Origin: Dictyobacter vulcani
GTDB taxonomy: Bacteria > Chloroflexota > Ktedonobacteria > Ktedonobacterales > Ktedonobacteraceae
DNA length: 64,000 nucleotides
Direction of reading: 5' to 3'
Assembly: GCF_008974265.1 (NCBI RefSeq)
Contig: NZ_BKZW01000001.1
Location: forward strand, 992,001 to 1,056,000
The translations under genes were made by a program, and so were the position numbers. Below the pieces are notes generated by a model. The model did not search any database and had not been told where the DNA came from. It saw only the letters and a list, made by a program, of their open reading frames with translations. Positions 9,533-18,096 of the stretch are shown here, piece by piece (position 1 is the stretch's first letter; every line of letters starts with the position of its first letter).

Positions 9533-10483
9533 TTGAAAATTCTAGTTACTGGCGGAGCAGGTTTTATTGGCTCCAATCTTTGTGCACGCTTACTTGATGA
9601 AGGACATACTGTTTTTTGTGTTGATAATTTAATTACTGGCTCAACTGAAAACATTCAAGCATTCATTGATCATCCTCATTTCAAATTTCTCAAACACGAT
9701 GTAACCGAGCCATTTGAAAGCGATGCAGAGGTTATTTTCCATCTGGCCAGCCCAGCCAGCCCTGTAGGCTATCTCGAACATCCTATCGAGACAATCATGG
9801 TCAATAGCACTGGCACGCATCGCATGCTGGAACTGGCTCGTAAAAATAATGCCCGCTTCTTAATATCCTCGACATCAGAGATCTATGGCGATCCACTGGT
9901 CCACCCACAGCGTGAGGATTACTGGGGAAATGTGAATCCGATTGGCCCACGGGCTTGCTACGATGAGAGCAAACGCCTGGGAGAAACATTGGTTATGGAA
10001 TACTATCGGCAGTTTCAAACCAATGTACGCATCGTACGTATCTTCAACACCTATGGTCCTAATAGTGCCATTGAAGATGGTCGCATGATCCCTAACTTTA
10101 TTACGCAAGCGCTCAAAAATACACCGATCACGATCTATGGAGATGGCAATAAAACGCGCAGCATCACCTATGTCAGCGATCTGGTTGATGGCTTGATGCG
10201 CGCTATGTTCAGTCCGAATACCACTGGTGAAGTCTTTAATCTGGGAAGTTCAGAAGAGCATACAGTACTGGAATATGCACAGATGATTATTCGCCTCTGC
10301 AATTCCTCGTCTGAGATTCTGTTTGAAACCAGCCGGGTTGATGATCCAGAACGCCGACGTGCGAATACCACCAAAGCCCAACAAATCCTTGGTTGGCAGC
10401 GCAAAGTGGATATGGAAGAGGGGCTGCGCCAGACAATTGAATGGTTCGGCAAACGCATTGCCCAATACTCAACCGTTTCTTAA
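9533..10483 (+). CDS. UDP-glucuronate decarboxylase-like SDR
   Basis: 316 residues, extended short-chain dehydrogenase. The NAD-binding [11 protein letters not shown] is at the N-terminus, followed by [24 protein letters not shown] and the catalytic YDESK (YxxxK) near residue 145, then [16 protein letters not shown] plus the long insertion before YDESK fits UDP-xylose synthase (UDP-glucuronate decarboxylase) better than GalE or dTDP-glucose dehydratase. This enzyme oxidises and decarboxylates UDP-glucuronate to UDP-xylose, a donor for surface polysaccharides. The start is a TTG with GGAGG five bases upstream; the in-frame ATG at 9440 would add 31 residues before the Rossmann strand, which must lie at the N-terminus. 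Confidence 0.88.
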   Translation: MKILVTGGAGFIGSNLCARLLDEGHTVFCVDNLITGSTENIQAFIDHPHFKFLKHDVTEPFESDAEVIFHLASPASPVGYLEHPIETIMVNSTGTHRMLELARKNNARFLISSTSEIYGDPLVHPQREDYWGNVNPIGPRACYDESKRLGETLVMEYYRQFQTNVRIVRIFNTYGPNSAIEDGRMIPNFITQALKNTPITIYGDGNKTRSITYVSDLVDGLMRAMFSPNTTGEVFNLGSSEEHTVLEYAQMIIRLCNSSSEILFETSRVDDPERRRANTTKAQQILGWQRKVDMEEGLRQTIEWFGKRIAQYSTVS

Positions 10484-10796
10484 GCATTGATTCCTGCCTT
10501 ATAGGCCTGCATAGAAAGGCTATCGGGCATCACAATTACTGACAAAGAGAGAAGTAAAACATATAGTCTGTATAGCAGCAGGCATGAGAGATAGCATTCC
10601 CCAACGGGATAATGTATCCAACGGTGGTAACCTTTCAATTCTATGCCCTCTGCATTTCCTGGCTTATTTTATCCTCCTACACGTGTGTATGAGTACATGT
10701 ATAGTTTGTACCAGATAGCAAACGGCGAGGTTACACCACTTCTCTCTTTGTATTTCTACTTCATTACACCCGGGGTCAGGAAAGTGAGGTTACAAC
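10484..10796. other. Intergenic region, nothing recognised
   Basis: 313 bases between the decarboxylase-like gene and a short candidate gene. No hairpin with a T run, promoter or RNA could be supported. An open frame starting at 10643 (113 codons) shares no family features and overlaps the better-supported 57-codon frame. Confidence 0.4.
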
Positions 10797-10970
10797 ATGA
10801 GTATTCATGCCGTTGCTGGCAGAAAAACTATCCCTTGTTTTCCTGGCGAATCGATCCCTCCAGACTCTGCGCCGGTATCTTTTTCAGGTGTTCCGGTATA
10901 CTGGGTAGAGATAGAGCTTATACGAGCGCACTTGCGGTCTATGCCTGCTCAATCCCAATATGTATGCTAG
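10797..10970 (+). CDS. Candidate small protein, 57 residues
   Basis: An ATG at 10797 is preceded by GTGAGG with a 7-base spacer and opens a 57-codon frame ending in TAG at 10970. The product has no transmembrane segment, two Cys residues (positions 14 and 57, the second at the C-terminus) and a Pro-rich centre. I recognise no family. Support is only the ribosome binding site and the frame length. It could be a chance frame; a longer frame in another phase (10643-10984) overlaps it. Confidence 0.35.
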   Translation: MSIHAVAGRKTIPCFPGESIPPDSAPVSFSGVPVYWVEIELIRAHLRSMPAQSQYVC

Positions 10971-11074
10971 CGATCAGTCTCTAGCTGCATAACTCCAAAC
11001 TAGCGATATATTCCAGGAGTCATCAGTGCGCTTACTGTAGAGCACAGCAGAATCTAAACACTATGGAGGATATC

Positions 11075-12244
11075 TTGATTGGTGATAAAGGTAAAGCCCG
11101 GCGCTCCAGCCAGGTTGCGATAGAGGGTACTGACGAACAACAATCGACATCTGGAAAATCTATGAAAGAGACAACACCTCTCGATGAGACCAGGGATGAT
11201 GACACAGGTAATAGCGAGATTACACGCGATCAACTCGCCTTAGGCAAACGCTTGCTGAATTGGCGTACCCTGGTTCCACTGGCCTTAGTTATCGTCGCAT
11301 TGGTTTTTGTGGCTCAAAAAGCCAACATCAATCCGCAAAAAACCTGGAACGCGGTGAAGCATGCGGATATTTTCTTCTTTCTGGCGGCCTTTGTCATCTA
11401 TTATCTTTCATTTGGCCTGCGCGCTCTCCGCTGGAAGTTACTATTAGAAAATGTTGGCTTTACATCTGAAAATGGTATTCACCTTCCCAGGTATCTCAAA
11501 TTAGTTGAGATTGTCTATATCTCTTTTTTCGCGAATGTAGTAGTTCCAGCAAAATTAGGTGATCTTTATCGCGCGTATTTATTGCGGCAAGAGATTAACG
11601 TTTCGACAACACGGAGTTTTGGGACCGTGCTGGCTGAACGCCTTTTGGACCTGATAGTACTTCTGCTCCTCTTTATTCCTGCTATTTTGATCAGTCTCCA
11701 TCAGAGTATGCCTCCCCAGGTCGCTCTCGGTATGCAGATCCTGTTAGTAGCTGTGGCCATTGGCATTGCCGGACTCTTCGTCTTACGCATGGCACGGGAA
11801 CATATCGCCCGGCTGGTGCCAGTCCGCTTTCGCGAACAGTATTATCATTTCCAGGAAGGAACGCTCGGCTCCTTCCGCCGCCTCCCATTGTTATCAGTCC
11901 TGACAGTCGGCGTCTGGGGATGCGAGGCGCTGCGCTTCTTTTTTATCGCCCTGTCTCTCCATCTGATTGGTGGCAATATCGCCCACATACTCACCGCTTC
12001 GATTTTCATTGGGCTGGGAGAGGCGTTACTGACAGTCGTTCCTGCCACCGGTGGTGGTATTGGCCTGGTCGAAGGGGGAATGGCTGCTATGATTGCTCTC
12101 TTTTACAAAGGAGGGGATCTGGTCAATCAAACAACGGCTGCGATCCTGCTTGACCGCATTATCACCCTATTTAGTATCCTGGTAATTGGCTTTATCGTTT
12201 TTATGATAGCTTTTGGTAAAAAAGCAGCTCGATCTTCTAAGTAG
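11075..12244 (+). CDS. Flippase-like membrane protein (lysylphosphatidylglycerol synthase TM / UPF0104 family)
   Basis: 389 residues. The first 60 are polar and acidic. About eight hydrophobic segments follow, with family hallmarks: GLRALRWKLLLE after the second segment, PAKLGDLYRAYLLR near residue 150, and PATGGGIGLVEGGMAAM near residue 325. These match the LPG_synthase_TM/YbhN group, which lacks the soluble lysyl-transfer domain here, so a lipid flippase or glycan-lipid role is more likely than lysyl transfer. Start choice: GGAGG overlaps an ATG at 11063 and sits five bases before TTG at 11075, so the TTG is preferred. Confidence 0.82.
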   Translation: MIGDKGKARRSSQVAIEGTDEQQSTSGKSMKETTPLDETRDDDTGNSEITRDQLALGKRLLNWRTLVPLALVIVALVFVAQKANINPQKTWNAVKHADIFFFLAAFVIYYLSFGLRALRWKLLLENVGFTSENGIHLPRYLKLVEIVYISFFANVVVPAKLGDLYRAYLLRQEINVSTTRSFGTVLAERLLDLIVLLLLFIPAILISLHQSMPPQVALGMQILLVAVAIGIAGLFVLRMAREHIARLVPVRFREQYYHFQEGTLGSFRRLPLLSVLTVGVWGCEALRFFFIALSLHLIGGNIAHILTASIFIGLGEALLTVVPATGGGIGLVEGGMAAMIALFYKGGDLVNQTTAAILLDRIITLFSILVIGFIVFMIAFGKKAARSSK

Positions 12245-12267
12245 GTCTGGCAACAACAAAAAACACC

Positions 12268-12296
12268 TTGACATGTTGAAAAGCCTAAACTATAAT
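12268..12296 (+). promoter_or_regulatory. Consensus sigma-70 promoter of rpsU
   Basis: TTGACA at 12268-12273, a 17-base spacer, and TATAAT at 12291-12296: a perfect housekeeping promoter, 86 bases before the rpsU start. Confidence 0.8.
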
Positions 12297-12382
12297 TTCT
12301 GCGCAGGTCCACGAAAGAGATGTGGGCAATACTACAACTGCCACGTCTATTTCGAAAACAGGCCAGGAGAGGGGGGGATCTG

Positions 12383-12571
12383 GTGTCAGAAGTAAGAATC
12401 GGTGAGAAAGATATGTTTGAGACGGCGTTGAAACGCTTTAACCGCAAAATTCAGCAGGATGGTATCCTCGCTGAGGCGCGCCGCCGCGAGCACTATGAGA
12501 AACCGAGCGTAAAGCGCAAAAGAAAAGCTGCCGCACGACTGCGTAAGCTTGCTCGCAAAGCTAATAGTTAA
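12383..12571 (+). CDS. rpsU: 30S ribosomal protein bS21
   Basis: 62-residue, very basic small-subunit protein. The sequence follows bS21 along its length: EKDMFETALKRFNRKIQQ, REHYEKPSVKRKRK and an Arg/Lys/Ala-rich C-terminal helix. bS21 sits on the 30S platform near the anti-Shine-Dalgarno and helps initiation. The start is GTG at 12383 behind a purine run with GGGGGG at a 6-base distance. A perfect promoter lies upstream and a hairpin follows at 12623, so it is a single-gene transcript. Confidence 0.93.
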   Translation: MSEVRIGEKDMFETALKRFNRKIQQDGILAEARRREHYEKPSVKRKRKAAARLRKLARKANS

Positions 12572-12622
12572 AGCCAGCGGCTCATTACTCGTGTGTACAA
12601 ACTACGACAAAGCCTGGTTTAA

Positions 12623-12662
12623 GAGGCACTATAGCATTCACCACTAACGCTCATAGTGCCTC
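12623..12662 (+). terminator. Hairpin after rpsU
   Basis: GAGGCACTAT pairs with ATAGTGCCTC, a 10-bp stem with further AGC/GCT pairing in the loop. There is no long T run, so terminator function is likely but not certain. Confidence 0.5.
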
Positions 12663-12708
12663 GGATAAAACCTTTCCGCTACCCTTCTATTTCGAGGAAT
12701 CTTTTTTT

Positions 12709-13281
12709 ATGCAAGCACACCCATCCATTGAGCTCTATGTGAATTTAAATGATGAGCAACAAAATAAGCAAGTAGAGCAAGCTCTTTCTACTATCAATCT
12801 GGATAGTGTGGTGATCAATACCTTACAGCTGGCGGGCATCACACTGCCCGTGATGCTAACCTTACTGATTACTGACGATGCGGGCATTCAAGATATGAAT
12901 AAGCAGTATCGTGAACAGGATAAAGCAACTGATGTTCTTTCTTTTCCTTTGTTAGAACAACCAATCGTGCAAGCACCAGAAGATCAATTATGGACACCAC
13001 AGATAGAAGAGGGCGCTGGGGCAGAGCAGTCAACCCCCGCCTTCGTGACACCTCCAGGTATGCTTACCAATCTAGGTGACATTGTAATCTCCTGGCCAAC
13101 CATTCTGCTTCAGGCCCAGACCGCAGGTCATGATCATCTGACTGAATTAATTTACCTGTTCTCCCATGGCGTTCTGCACCTGATTGGTTATGATGATCAG
13201 ACAGAAGCTGGGTACCAGGCCATGGTGGGTATTCAACAAGCAGTCTTGCAAACAATGGGACAAAAGGCATATCGTGCATGA
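12709..13281 (+). CDS. ybeY: Endoribonuclease / 16S rRNA maturation factor YbeY
   Basis: 190 residues. Single-strand endoribonuclease involved in 16S rRNA 3' maturation and ribosome quality control. The core DVLSFP and LGDIVIS strands and the metal motif HGVLHLIGYDD (residues 153-163) are present. The third metal ligand, His in most YbeY proteins (HGxLHxxGYDH), is Asp at residue 163. An insertion of about 30 residues (roughly 87-117, Pro/Gln/Glu-rich) separates DVLSFP from LGDIVIS. The stop overlaps the start of the next gene (ATGA), indicating translational coupling with the DgkA-type kinase, a neighbour pair common in Firmicutes. Confidence 0.9.
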   Translation: MQAHPSIELYVNLNDEQQNKQVEQALSTINLDSVVINTLQLAGITLPVMLTLLITDDAGIQDMNKQYREQDKATDVLSFPLLEQPIVQAPEDQLWTPQIEEGAGAEQSTPAFVTPPGMLTNLGDIVISWPTILLQAQTAGHDHLTELIYLFSHGVLHLIGYDDQTEAGYQAMVGIQQAVLQTMGQKAYRA

Positions 13282-13703
13282 ATCAGTCAACGGAACCGCC
13301 AGAATCTTCAGGAGATAAGCAAACGTTGACTGATAGATTCAGGAAATTTATTGCCGGTTTTGGCTATGCCTTTCAGGGGCTCTGGTATACCATCCGTACC
13401 CAGCACAATGCCCGTGTACATGTTATCATTGCGATCCTGGTCATTGTGCTGGGTATATATTTGCGTATTTCCGCTCTCGAATTTGCAATTATCTTTATTG
13501 CGATTAGTGGCGTCTTTATCACGGAGATGCTCAATACAGTGGCTGAACTTTGCGTAGATCTGGCCTCGCCCACCTACCATCCACTGGCAAAAATTGCGAA
13601 AGATGTGGCGGCAGGAGCCGTATTGGCAAATGCCATTCTGTCGATCATTATTGGTCTATGCATTTTCGGACCCCATCTATGGGGACTATTTTTCCATCAA
13701 TAA
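13278..13703 (+). CDS. DgkA-type diacylglycerol/undecaprenol kinase
   Basis: 141 residues, three hydrophobic helices. Family signatures: NARVH at the start of the first helix, EMLNTVAELCVDL (catalytic Glu/Asn region) and AKDVAAGAVL. This is the prokaryotic diacylglycerol kinase fold; Firmicutes-type members phosphorylate undecaprenol, recycling the lipid carrier for cell wall and surface glycans. The ATG overlaps the ybeY stop by four bases. The first 25 residues are polar and cytoplasmic. Confidence 0.9.
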   Translation: MNQSTEPPESSGDKQTLTDRFRKFIAGFGYAFQGLWYTIRTQHNARVHVIIAILVIVLGIYLRISALEFAIIFIAISGVFITEMLNTVAELCVDLASPTYHPLAKIAKDVAAGAVLANAILSIIIGLCIFGPHLWGLFFHQ

Positions 13704-13741
13704 TACAGGGCCACTCTTAGCGTAGAAAGAAGTTTATTGGA

Positions 13742-13972
13742 ATGTCTTTGCTTTCAAATCCAATGATAGTTCTGCTATTGTGGATCGTTGCAATCATTGT
13801 GGTTGCTGCCATTATTCTGCTACGTGTCTTAAGAAATCCTCGCGAACACAGACGACAAGCTTTGATTGAAACCCTGCCAACCATTCTCGCCTTCGCAGCC
13901 CTGCTATTGATCATTTTCTTTTTCCCGGGTATATTTACGTATCTACGCGACCTGGTTGCACACAAACGCTAA
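13742..13972 (+). CDS. Small two-helix membrane protein, unknown
   Basis: 76 residues. Hydrophobic helices at about 7-27 and 46-67, joined by a basic loop (RNPREHRRQ), and a short basic tail. The basic loop suggests that both ends lie outside and the loop inside, or the reverse with the C-terminal basic tail cytoplasmic. No family recognised. A weak AAAGAAG lies upstream. It follows the DgkA gene by 38 bases and ends before a strong terminator, so it is probably the last gene of the ybeY operon. Confidence 0.6.
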   Translation: MSLLSNPMIVLLLWIVAIIVVAAIILLRVLRNPREHRRQALIETLPTILAFAALLLIIFFFPGIFTYLRDLVAHKR

Positions 13973-13995
13973 TGTATTTTCTTACATATGACAAG

Positions 13996-14046
13996 AAAAA
14001 AATGCACATCAACAATGGGCTGGTCCACTGTTGATGTGCATTTTTA
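13996..14046. terminator. Bidirectional terminator
   Basis: AAAAAATGCACATCAACA pairs with the complement ending in ATTTTT; the stem is about 17 bp with a 14-base loop. It lies between convergent genes and has a T run in either direction. Confidence 0.85.
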
Positions 14047-14067
14047 TAGGGTATATATGCAAATATT

Positions 14068-14637
14068 TTACTGCTTTACGCGCTCGACATATTGACCAGT
14101 ACGTGTATCTATCCGAATACGATCACCAGGATTGACAAAAAGCGGTACGTTGACCACTGCACCACTCTCCAAGGTTGCGGGTTTGGTCACGTTGTTCGCA
14201 GTGTCACCGCGCACACCTGGCTCAGCGCTCTCAACGGCGAGTTCCAGAAAATTTGGCAACTGGACAGCAATAATATTTTCGCCATCAACAAGCATCTCTA
14301 CTTCATCTTGTTCTTTCAGAAATTTAATGGCATCACCCAGCATTTCTTTCGCAATCGGCTGCTGATCAAAGGTCGCTGTATTCATAAAGACATAATCATC
14401 ACCATCGACATAGAGAAATTGCCAATTCTGGTGCTCAACGCGTACCTCATCAACTTCTTCACCTGCACGGAAACGTTGTTCGATCACGCGTCCGTTTTTG
14501 AGATTCTTCAAGCGAGTCCGTACAAAAGCACGCCAGTTACCTGGACTGACATGGTGGAACTCTGTAATGGTCCAGAGATCATTGTTATAGCGGATCACCA
14601 TACCGTTGCGAAAATCGGTGGTAGTTGCATTAGCCAA
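14068..14637 (-). CDS. efp: Elongation factor P, Asn-tip paralogue
   Basis: 189 residues with the three EF-P domains: KOW-like (1-65), OB (66-128) and C-terminal OB (129-189, GDRIRIDTRTGQYVERV). EF-P enters the ribosomal E site and rescues stalling at polyproline. The loop that reaches the peptidyl-transferase centre reads SPGNWRAFV: the tip residue is Asn34, followed by Trp, instead of Lys or Arg, so the usual lysylation or rhamnosylation cannot occur. A second efp with Arg at this place is at 63258. The start is TTG at 14635-14637 with GAGGAG 9 bases upstream. Confidence 0.93.
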   Translation of the reverse strand: MANATTTDFRNGMVIRYNNDLWTITEFHHVSPGNWRAFVRTRLKNLKNGRVIEQRFRAGEEVDEVRVEHQNWQFLYVDGDDYVFMNTATFDQQPIAKEMLGDAIKFLKEQDEVEMLVDGENIIAVQLPNFLELAVESAEPGVRGDTANNVTKPATLESGAVVNVPLFVNPGDRIRIDTRTGQYVERVKQ

Positions 14638-14745
14638 GGGAGTAATCTCCTCTCTCTTACTTGAGTTTTTTTCAGTTATCTGAGCCAGAAGTTAGTACGC
14701 GAACTTTTCGGAATAAACTGCTGGCTCTATTTATGCCCACGCTGG

Positions 14746-15798
14746 TTACGCTCGTTCAGATACAAAAATACTGGCAGGCTGACCGAGTACCACGAAGACA
14801 ACTTTTTTCTGTGTACGCCAACCATGTTCCTGTAGAATAGTATCCCACAGGCGGTCTTCACTGGTTAATGAAACCATTAAGCCATTGGGACCCATCACAC
14901 GGTCGAACTCTTGTATTAATGCAGTATACAACTCTTCGTTCTCTGCACGTGTACCAATCTGCTTACCAAACGGCAGATTAGTAATGATGCGGTTGACACT
15001 TGAGGCTTCGAGGGGTAGCTCACGCGCGTCCCAGACTTTCCACGTCGTATCCACATCAGCCGAGCGGGCATTGCGCCGCGCCAGCGTGATAGCCTGTTCT
15101 CGTATATCACCACCTAGTAATCGCTGAGATGGTGCTAGCAGGCCTCGTTCAATCAAGATCGTGCCTGCACCACATAGTGGATCTACGACGATATCTTCAG
15201 CAGTGGGACGGGATAGCCAACTCATAGAAGCAGCCACAGTCGGGCGCAGGGAGGCTGGTAGATGCTCTCGCTTGTATTGTCGATGGCGCATCGTAGCATT
15301 GCTGAGGCGCAATCCAATCAGGACGTCGTTACCACCAAGCCAGAGCCAGATCTCTAGATCAGCATCATCCTCAACAAGGCGTATCCCACGTGGCATCGTT
15401 TTACGTAAGGCATCGATCACAGCCTGTCCGCCATCCATGCGGCGAAAATCATATGAGCCAGACATCTGACTGACAACGCGCCATGTACGTGGTTTCGCAC
15501 CATGGTGTGCACGCCTCCAACTGGCAATCGCACCCACCAGATCCGCATTTAACGTAGCACTATGTAAAACACGCAACGCATCTTGACCACGACGCAGCCC
15601 TTTGATATGGGCCAGAGTAGCAAAAACGTCTTCAGTGGTACGCAAATCCAACAGATTTTCAGGTGAGGTCGTCAGACGGAAGAGTGCGATGCCGCGCATA
15701 AATTTTACCAGTTCAGAATCAGGTATCGTTGCACGAATCTCACTAAAAGCCAGTGTTTCCAATCCTGGCATCGTCATTGCATAGAAAAGATCTGACAT
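14746..15798 (-). CDS. THUMP-domain RNA guanine-N2 methyltransferase-like protein
   Basis: 350 residues. The N-terminal 160 residues match a THUMP RNA-binding region in pattern (MPGLETLAFSEI, then a strand-rich stretch). The C-terminal half is a Rossmann methyltransferase with the SAM-binding DPLCGAGTILIE near residue 205 and the catalytic TNLPFG motif (N-P-P-F/Y type, here NLPFG) near residue 270. This arrangement fits the TrmN/Trm14/TrmG10 group that makes m2G in tRNA. The substrate position is not determinable. The ATG at 15796-15798 is chosen; a TTG three codons upstream is also possible. Confidence 0.85.
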   Translation of the reverse strand: MSDLFYAMTMPGLETLAFSEIRATIPDSELVKFMRGIALFRLTTSPENLLDLRTTEDVFATLAHIKGLRRGQDALRVLHSATLNADLVGAIASWRRAHHGAKPRTWRVVSQMSGSYDFRRMDGGQAVIDALRKTMPRGIRLVEDDADLEIWLWLGGNDVLIGLRLSNATMRHRQYKREHLPASLRPTVAASMSWLSRPTAEDIVVDPLCGAGTILIERGLLAPSQRLLGGDIREQAITLARRNARSADVDTTWKVWDARELPLEASSVNRIITNLPFGKQIGTRAENEELYTALIQEFDRVMGPNGLMVSLTSEDRLWDTILQEHGWRTQKKVVFVVLGQPASIFVSERA

Positions 15799-16180
15799 GT
15801 ATTCCAAATTTCTTGCTGATTACTCTGCTCTACACATGGAGCCAGCATATATCGCTGCCCGACACCACAAACACATCTATCGGTATGGAGCATGGATAGG
15901 TTTTTTACTGTACATACCCTGATCTTCGTCAGGTAGAGGAAAAAGGCGAAGTGGCTGTCCAGCATTACACATAAGCAAGTACAACCAGTTGCCACGCCTC
16001 TTTTTAGAGTACAAAGCCTGGCACGTACGCTCATTCATCTCAGCGTGTCATGATACCATAGACAACCTGATCTCGCAATCCCTGCCTTTCCTGCATAAAC
16101 ACAAACGACGTTATTTCCTCTTTTGTTTATAAACGCAACACTATGTGGAGGAACGCTCGCCATAAATAACATTGTGGTGT
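15799..16180. other. Intergenic region, nothing recognised
   Basis: 382 bases between two minus-strand genes. A Cys-rich open frame (15774-16034, minus) overlaps the methyltransferase start out of phase and has no family features. No RNA or terminator identified. Confidence 0.4.
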
Positions 16181-16978
16181 TTATGCCAGCAGGTCCATCA
16201 CTGCAGTAATCTCATGCGAAAATTTTGCCAGCCGCTTCTTTTTCAAGTTTTCGCGCAAAATCCAATTGATGTCTGTATCATTCCAGAGCGCACACTCACA
16301 CATAAGCGCAAAACCCTGCTCTGGCAGCACTGCGGTAACCACGCTGAGAGTATAACCTAAGGCCCGCCGTAAAATACGAAAATCTTCAGATTTACGCGCT
16401 GTCGCAGGAGTATTATTCAAATGCTCAAAGACAGTTCGCTGCAAGAGAAGCGCGTTTTCGGCCAGTTCTGGTACATACAAAAGACGTGGTTCAGCAATAG
16501 CTGCCACTGCTGCCCGCTGCTGCAAGAAGTTTTTGCTGACGGCCAGTCGAGAGAGATATGGTAATATCTTCTGGGCATCCGCAGTCAAAAGATGCTGAAA
16601 GGCGGTCGCCACAGCCTCTCTGACACGCCAGGAAGAGCTACAGGCATAGTGACCAAGCATTTCAATAACTTGCTCTCGCCATTCACTGCGTACAGCCGCA
16701 CAGGCTCCGGCAGACACGATGCCACAAAGCATCACAAACTCCGCCGGGGTGTTATCAATCAGGGTTTGCCGATTGCCATTAGAAAATGCATGAATCAAAG
16801 AAAGAACAGTATCTGGATGTTTGGAGCTAGCAGACGCTAATAAATAGGCCAGATCGTTGGCTAATTCCAGATTGGCGCGTGGCCCTGGAAGGCGACTGTG
16901 CTCACGCAGGTAAAACTCTAAGGGTCGATGATGGCCTGTCACCGCCCTCTCAACCAGGGAGGATAATGTGTCGTGCAT
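16181..16978 (-). CDS. HEAT-like helical repeat protein
   Basis: 265 residues, almost wholly alpha-helical. Repeating Leu/Ala-rich helical pairs are visible, especially SSSWRVREAVATAFQHLL near residue 130 and NFLQQRAAVAAIAEPRLL near residue 165, which resemble HEAT/DNA-alkylation-repeat units. The protein ends with a basic stretch (RENLKKKRLAKF). HEAT proteins are binding scaffolds; no enzyme motif is present. The ATG at 16976-16978 has AAGGG 9 bases upstream; upstream in-frame TTG/ATG codons are less well placed. Confidence 0.7.
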   Translation of the reverse strand: MHDTLSSLVERAVTGHHRPLEFYLREHSRLPGPRANLELANDLAYLLASASSKHPDTVLSLIHAFSNGNRQTLIDNTPAEFVMLCGIVSAGACAAVRSEWREQVIEMLGHYACSSSWRVREAVATAFQHLLTADAQKILPYLSRLAVSKNFLQQRAAVAAIAEPRLLYVPELAENALLLQRTVFEHLNNTPATARKSEDFRILRRALGYTLSVVTAVLPEQGFALMCECALWNDTDINWILRENLKKKRLAKFSHEITAVMDLLA

Positions 16979-17358
16979 ATCAATTATCCCTTGCATCAAA
17001 ACAACGAAAACAACGCCGTTCTCAATTCAATTGCCTGCATAACGTTATAGATATATCGCTATTTTCTGACGCCTGACACTTCCAAAGGAATATTTCGCAT
17101 GTCCAATAGCCAGTGCGAGGGCCTTACGGATTGTTACACTCATCATTTTACCATACCTCTTCCAATAAGAAGAGCCTTATCCTATCGATCTGGCTGTTAT
17201 GCTCAACAAACTTTTTGTTCTAACATTGACGTTCACGTTAAAGTTGTGCTACAATAATCAGCGTAAGTGAATTTTCTAGCTTCCTGATTTCCATAGTATT
17301 GGGAAAGCTATTTGATTGTTTCATCTCAGACTATACGAATAAGAAAGTTTGCGTAATT
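16979..17358. other. Divergent intergenic region
   Basis: 380 bases between the HEAT-like gene (minus) and the MerR gene (plus). It holds the MerR-gene promoter (17226-17255). Nothing else is recognised. Confidence 0.5.
17226..17255 (+). promoter_or_regulatory. Promoter with MerR-type operator
   Basis: TTGACG at 17226-17231, an 18-base spacer and TACAAT at 17250-17255. The -35 element and start of the spacer form an imperfect palindrome (TTGACGTTCACGTTAA, 17226-17241; core ACGTnnACGT). MerR proteins bind palindromes in lengthened spacers, so autoregulation by the downstream gene is likely. Confidence 0.6.
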
Positions 17359-17832
17359 ATGACGCACCCAGAAGATATCTCACCAGATCCGCATAAAGCT
17401 GAAGCAACTTATTATACAATTGAACAGGTTGCGACACGGACGCAGTTAACCAAGCGTACCCTACGCTACTATGAAGAGATGGAATTGCTGCCCCAGGCAG
17501 AACGAACCGAGGGAAATTACCGCCGCTACACTGAAGATGATCTTCAGCGTATTCTGTATATCAAGTCACTACGTGAGTTGCTGGGCTTTTCACTCGGTGA
17601 TATCCGTAAGTTCTTGCAGGCTGAGGATGAACGCGAGCAGGTAAGAACAGCTTTCCTTCAGCAGACTGATGTGCAACAAAAAATCGCTCAGCTAGATCGC
17701 GCCGATGAACTGATTCAGGAGCAACTTACACTGGTTGAGCAAAAAATCAATGGGCTGGAACAGATGCGCCACCAATTACTCCAACGTTTAGAGAAACATA
17801 CTCACAAACGTTCTATCCTCCAGAATTCCTGA
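17359..17832 (+). CDS. MerR family transcriptional regulator
   Basis: 157 residues. The N-terminal MerR winged helix begins at about residue 18 (YYTIEQVATRTQLTKRTLRYYEEMELL), followed by the wing with GNYRRYTEDDLQR and a second helical segment (LGFSLGDIRKFL). Residues about 90-150 form a long amphipathic coiled coil for dimerisation. No Cys metal-binding motif or large effector domain is present, so the signal is unknown. The ATG at 17359 is preferred; a TTG at 17299 would add 20 residues. It is probably autoregulated through the palindromic promoter upstream. Confidence 0.88.
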   Translation: MTHPEDISPDPHKAEATYYTIEQVATRTQLTKRTLRYYEEMELLPQAERTEGNYRRYTEDDLQRILYIKSLRELLGFSLGDIRKFLQAEDEREQVRTAFLQQTDVQQKIAQLDRADELIQEQLTLVEQKINGLEQMRHQLLQRLEKHTHKRSILQNS

Positions 17833-17857
17833 GCTTGTCGGGGCTGTTAGCAAGCTC
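17831..17857 (+). repeat. Hairpin at the end of the MerR gene
   Basis: GAGCTTG (17831-17837) pairs with CAAGCTC (17851-17857), starting on the stop codon. There is no T run; a weak terminator at best. Confidence 0.35.
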
Positions 17858-18096
17858 AATACATCAGGTCGTGACAGCAAGCGGCGTGCGTGATAAAATC
17901 AGGAGCATTCATACTAGTATCTTTGCCATACCAGGCCTGCTGATGGTCGTCTCAAGATATGATCACAGTTAAGGATGGTCAAATATAAACCCTTCTCTGG
18001 CTGGCCTACGGATTAGCGCCAGGACAACGGTTGTTGTTGGATGCTGATCAAAGATCGCCAGAGGATAAAGCAAAAAGAAAATGTATTAAAGGCTCT

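Noticed and set aside
10643..10984. 113-codon open frame overlapping the small-gene candidate
   Set aside because: No ribosome binding site and no family features; the 57-codon frame in another phase is better placed.
15774..16034. 86-codon Cys-rich minus-strand frame
   Set aside because: Overlaps the methyltransferase start out of phase, with no ribosome binding site and no recognisable domain.
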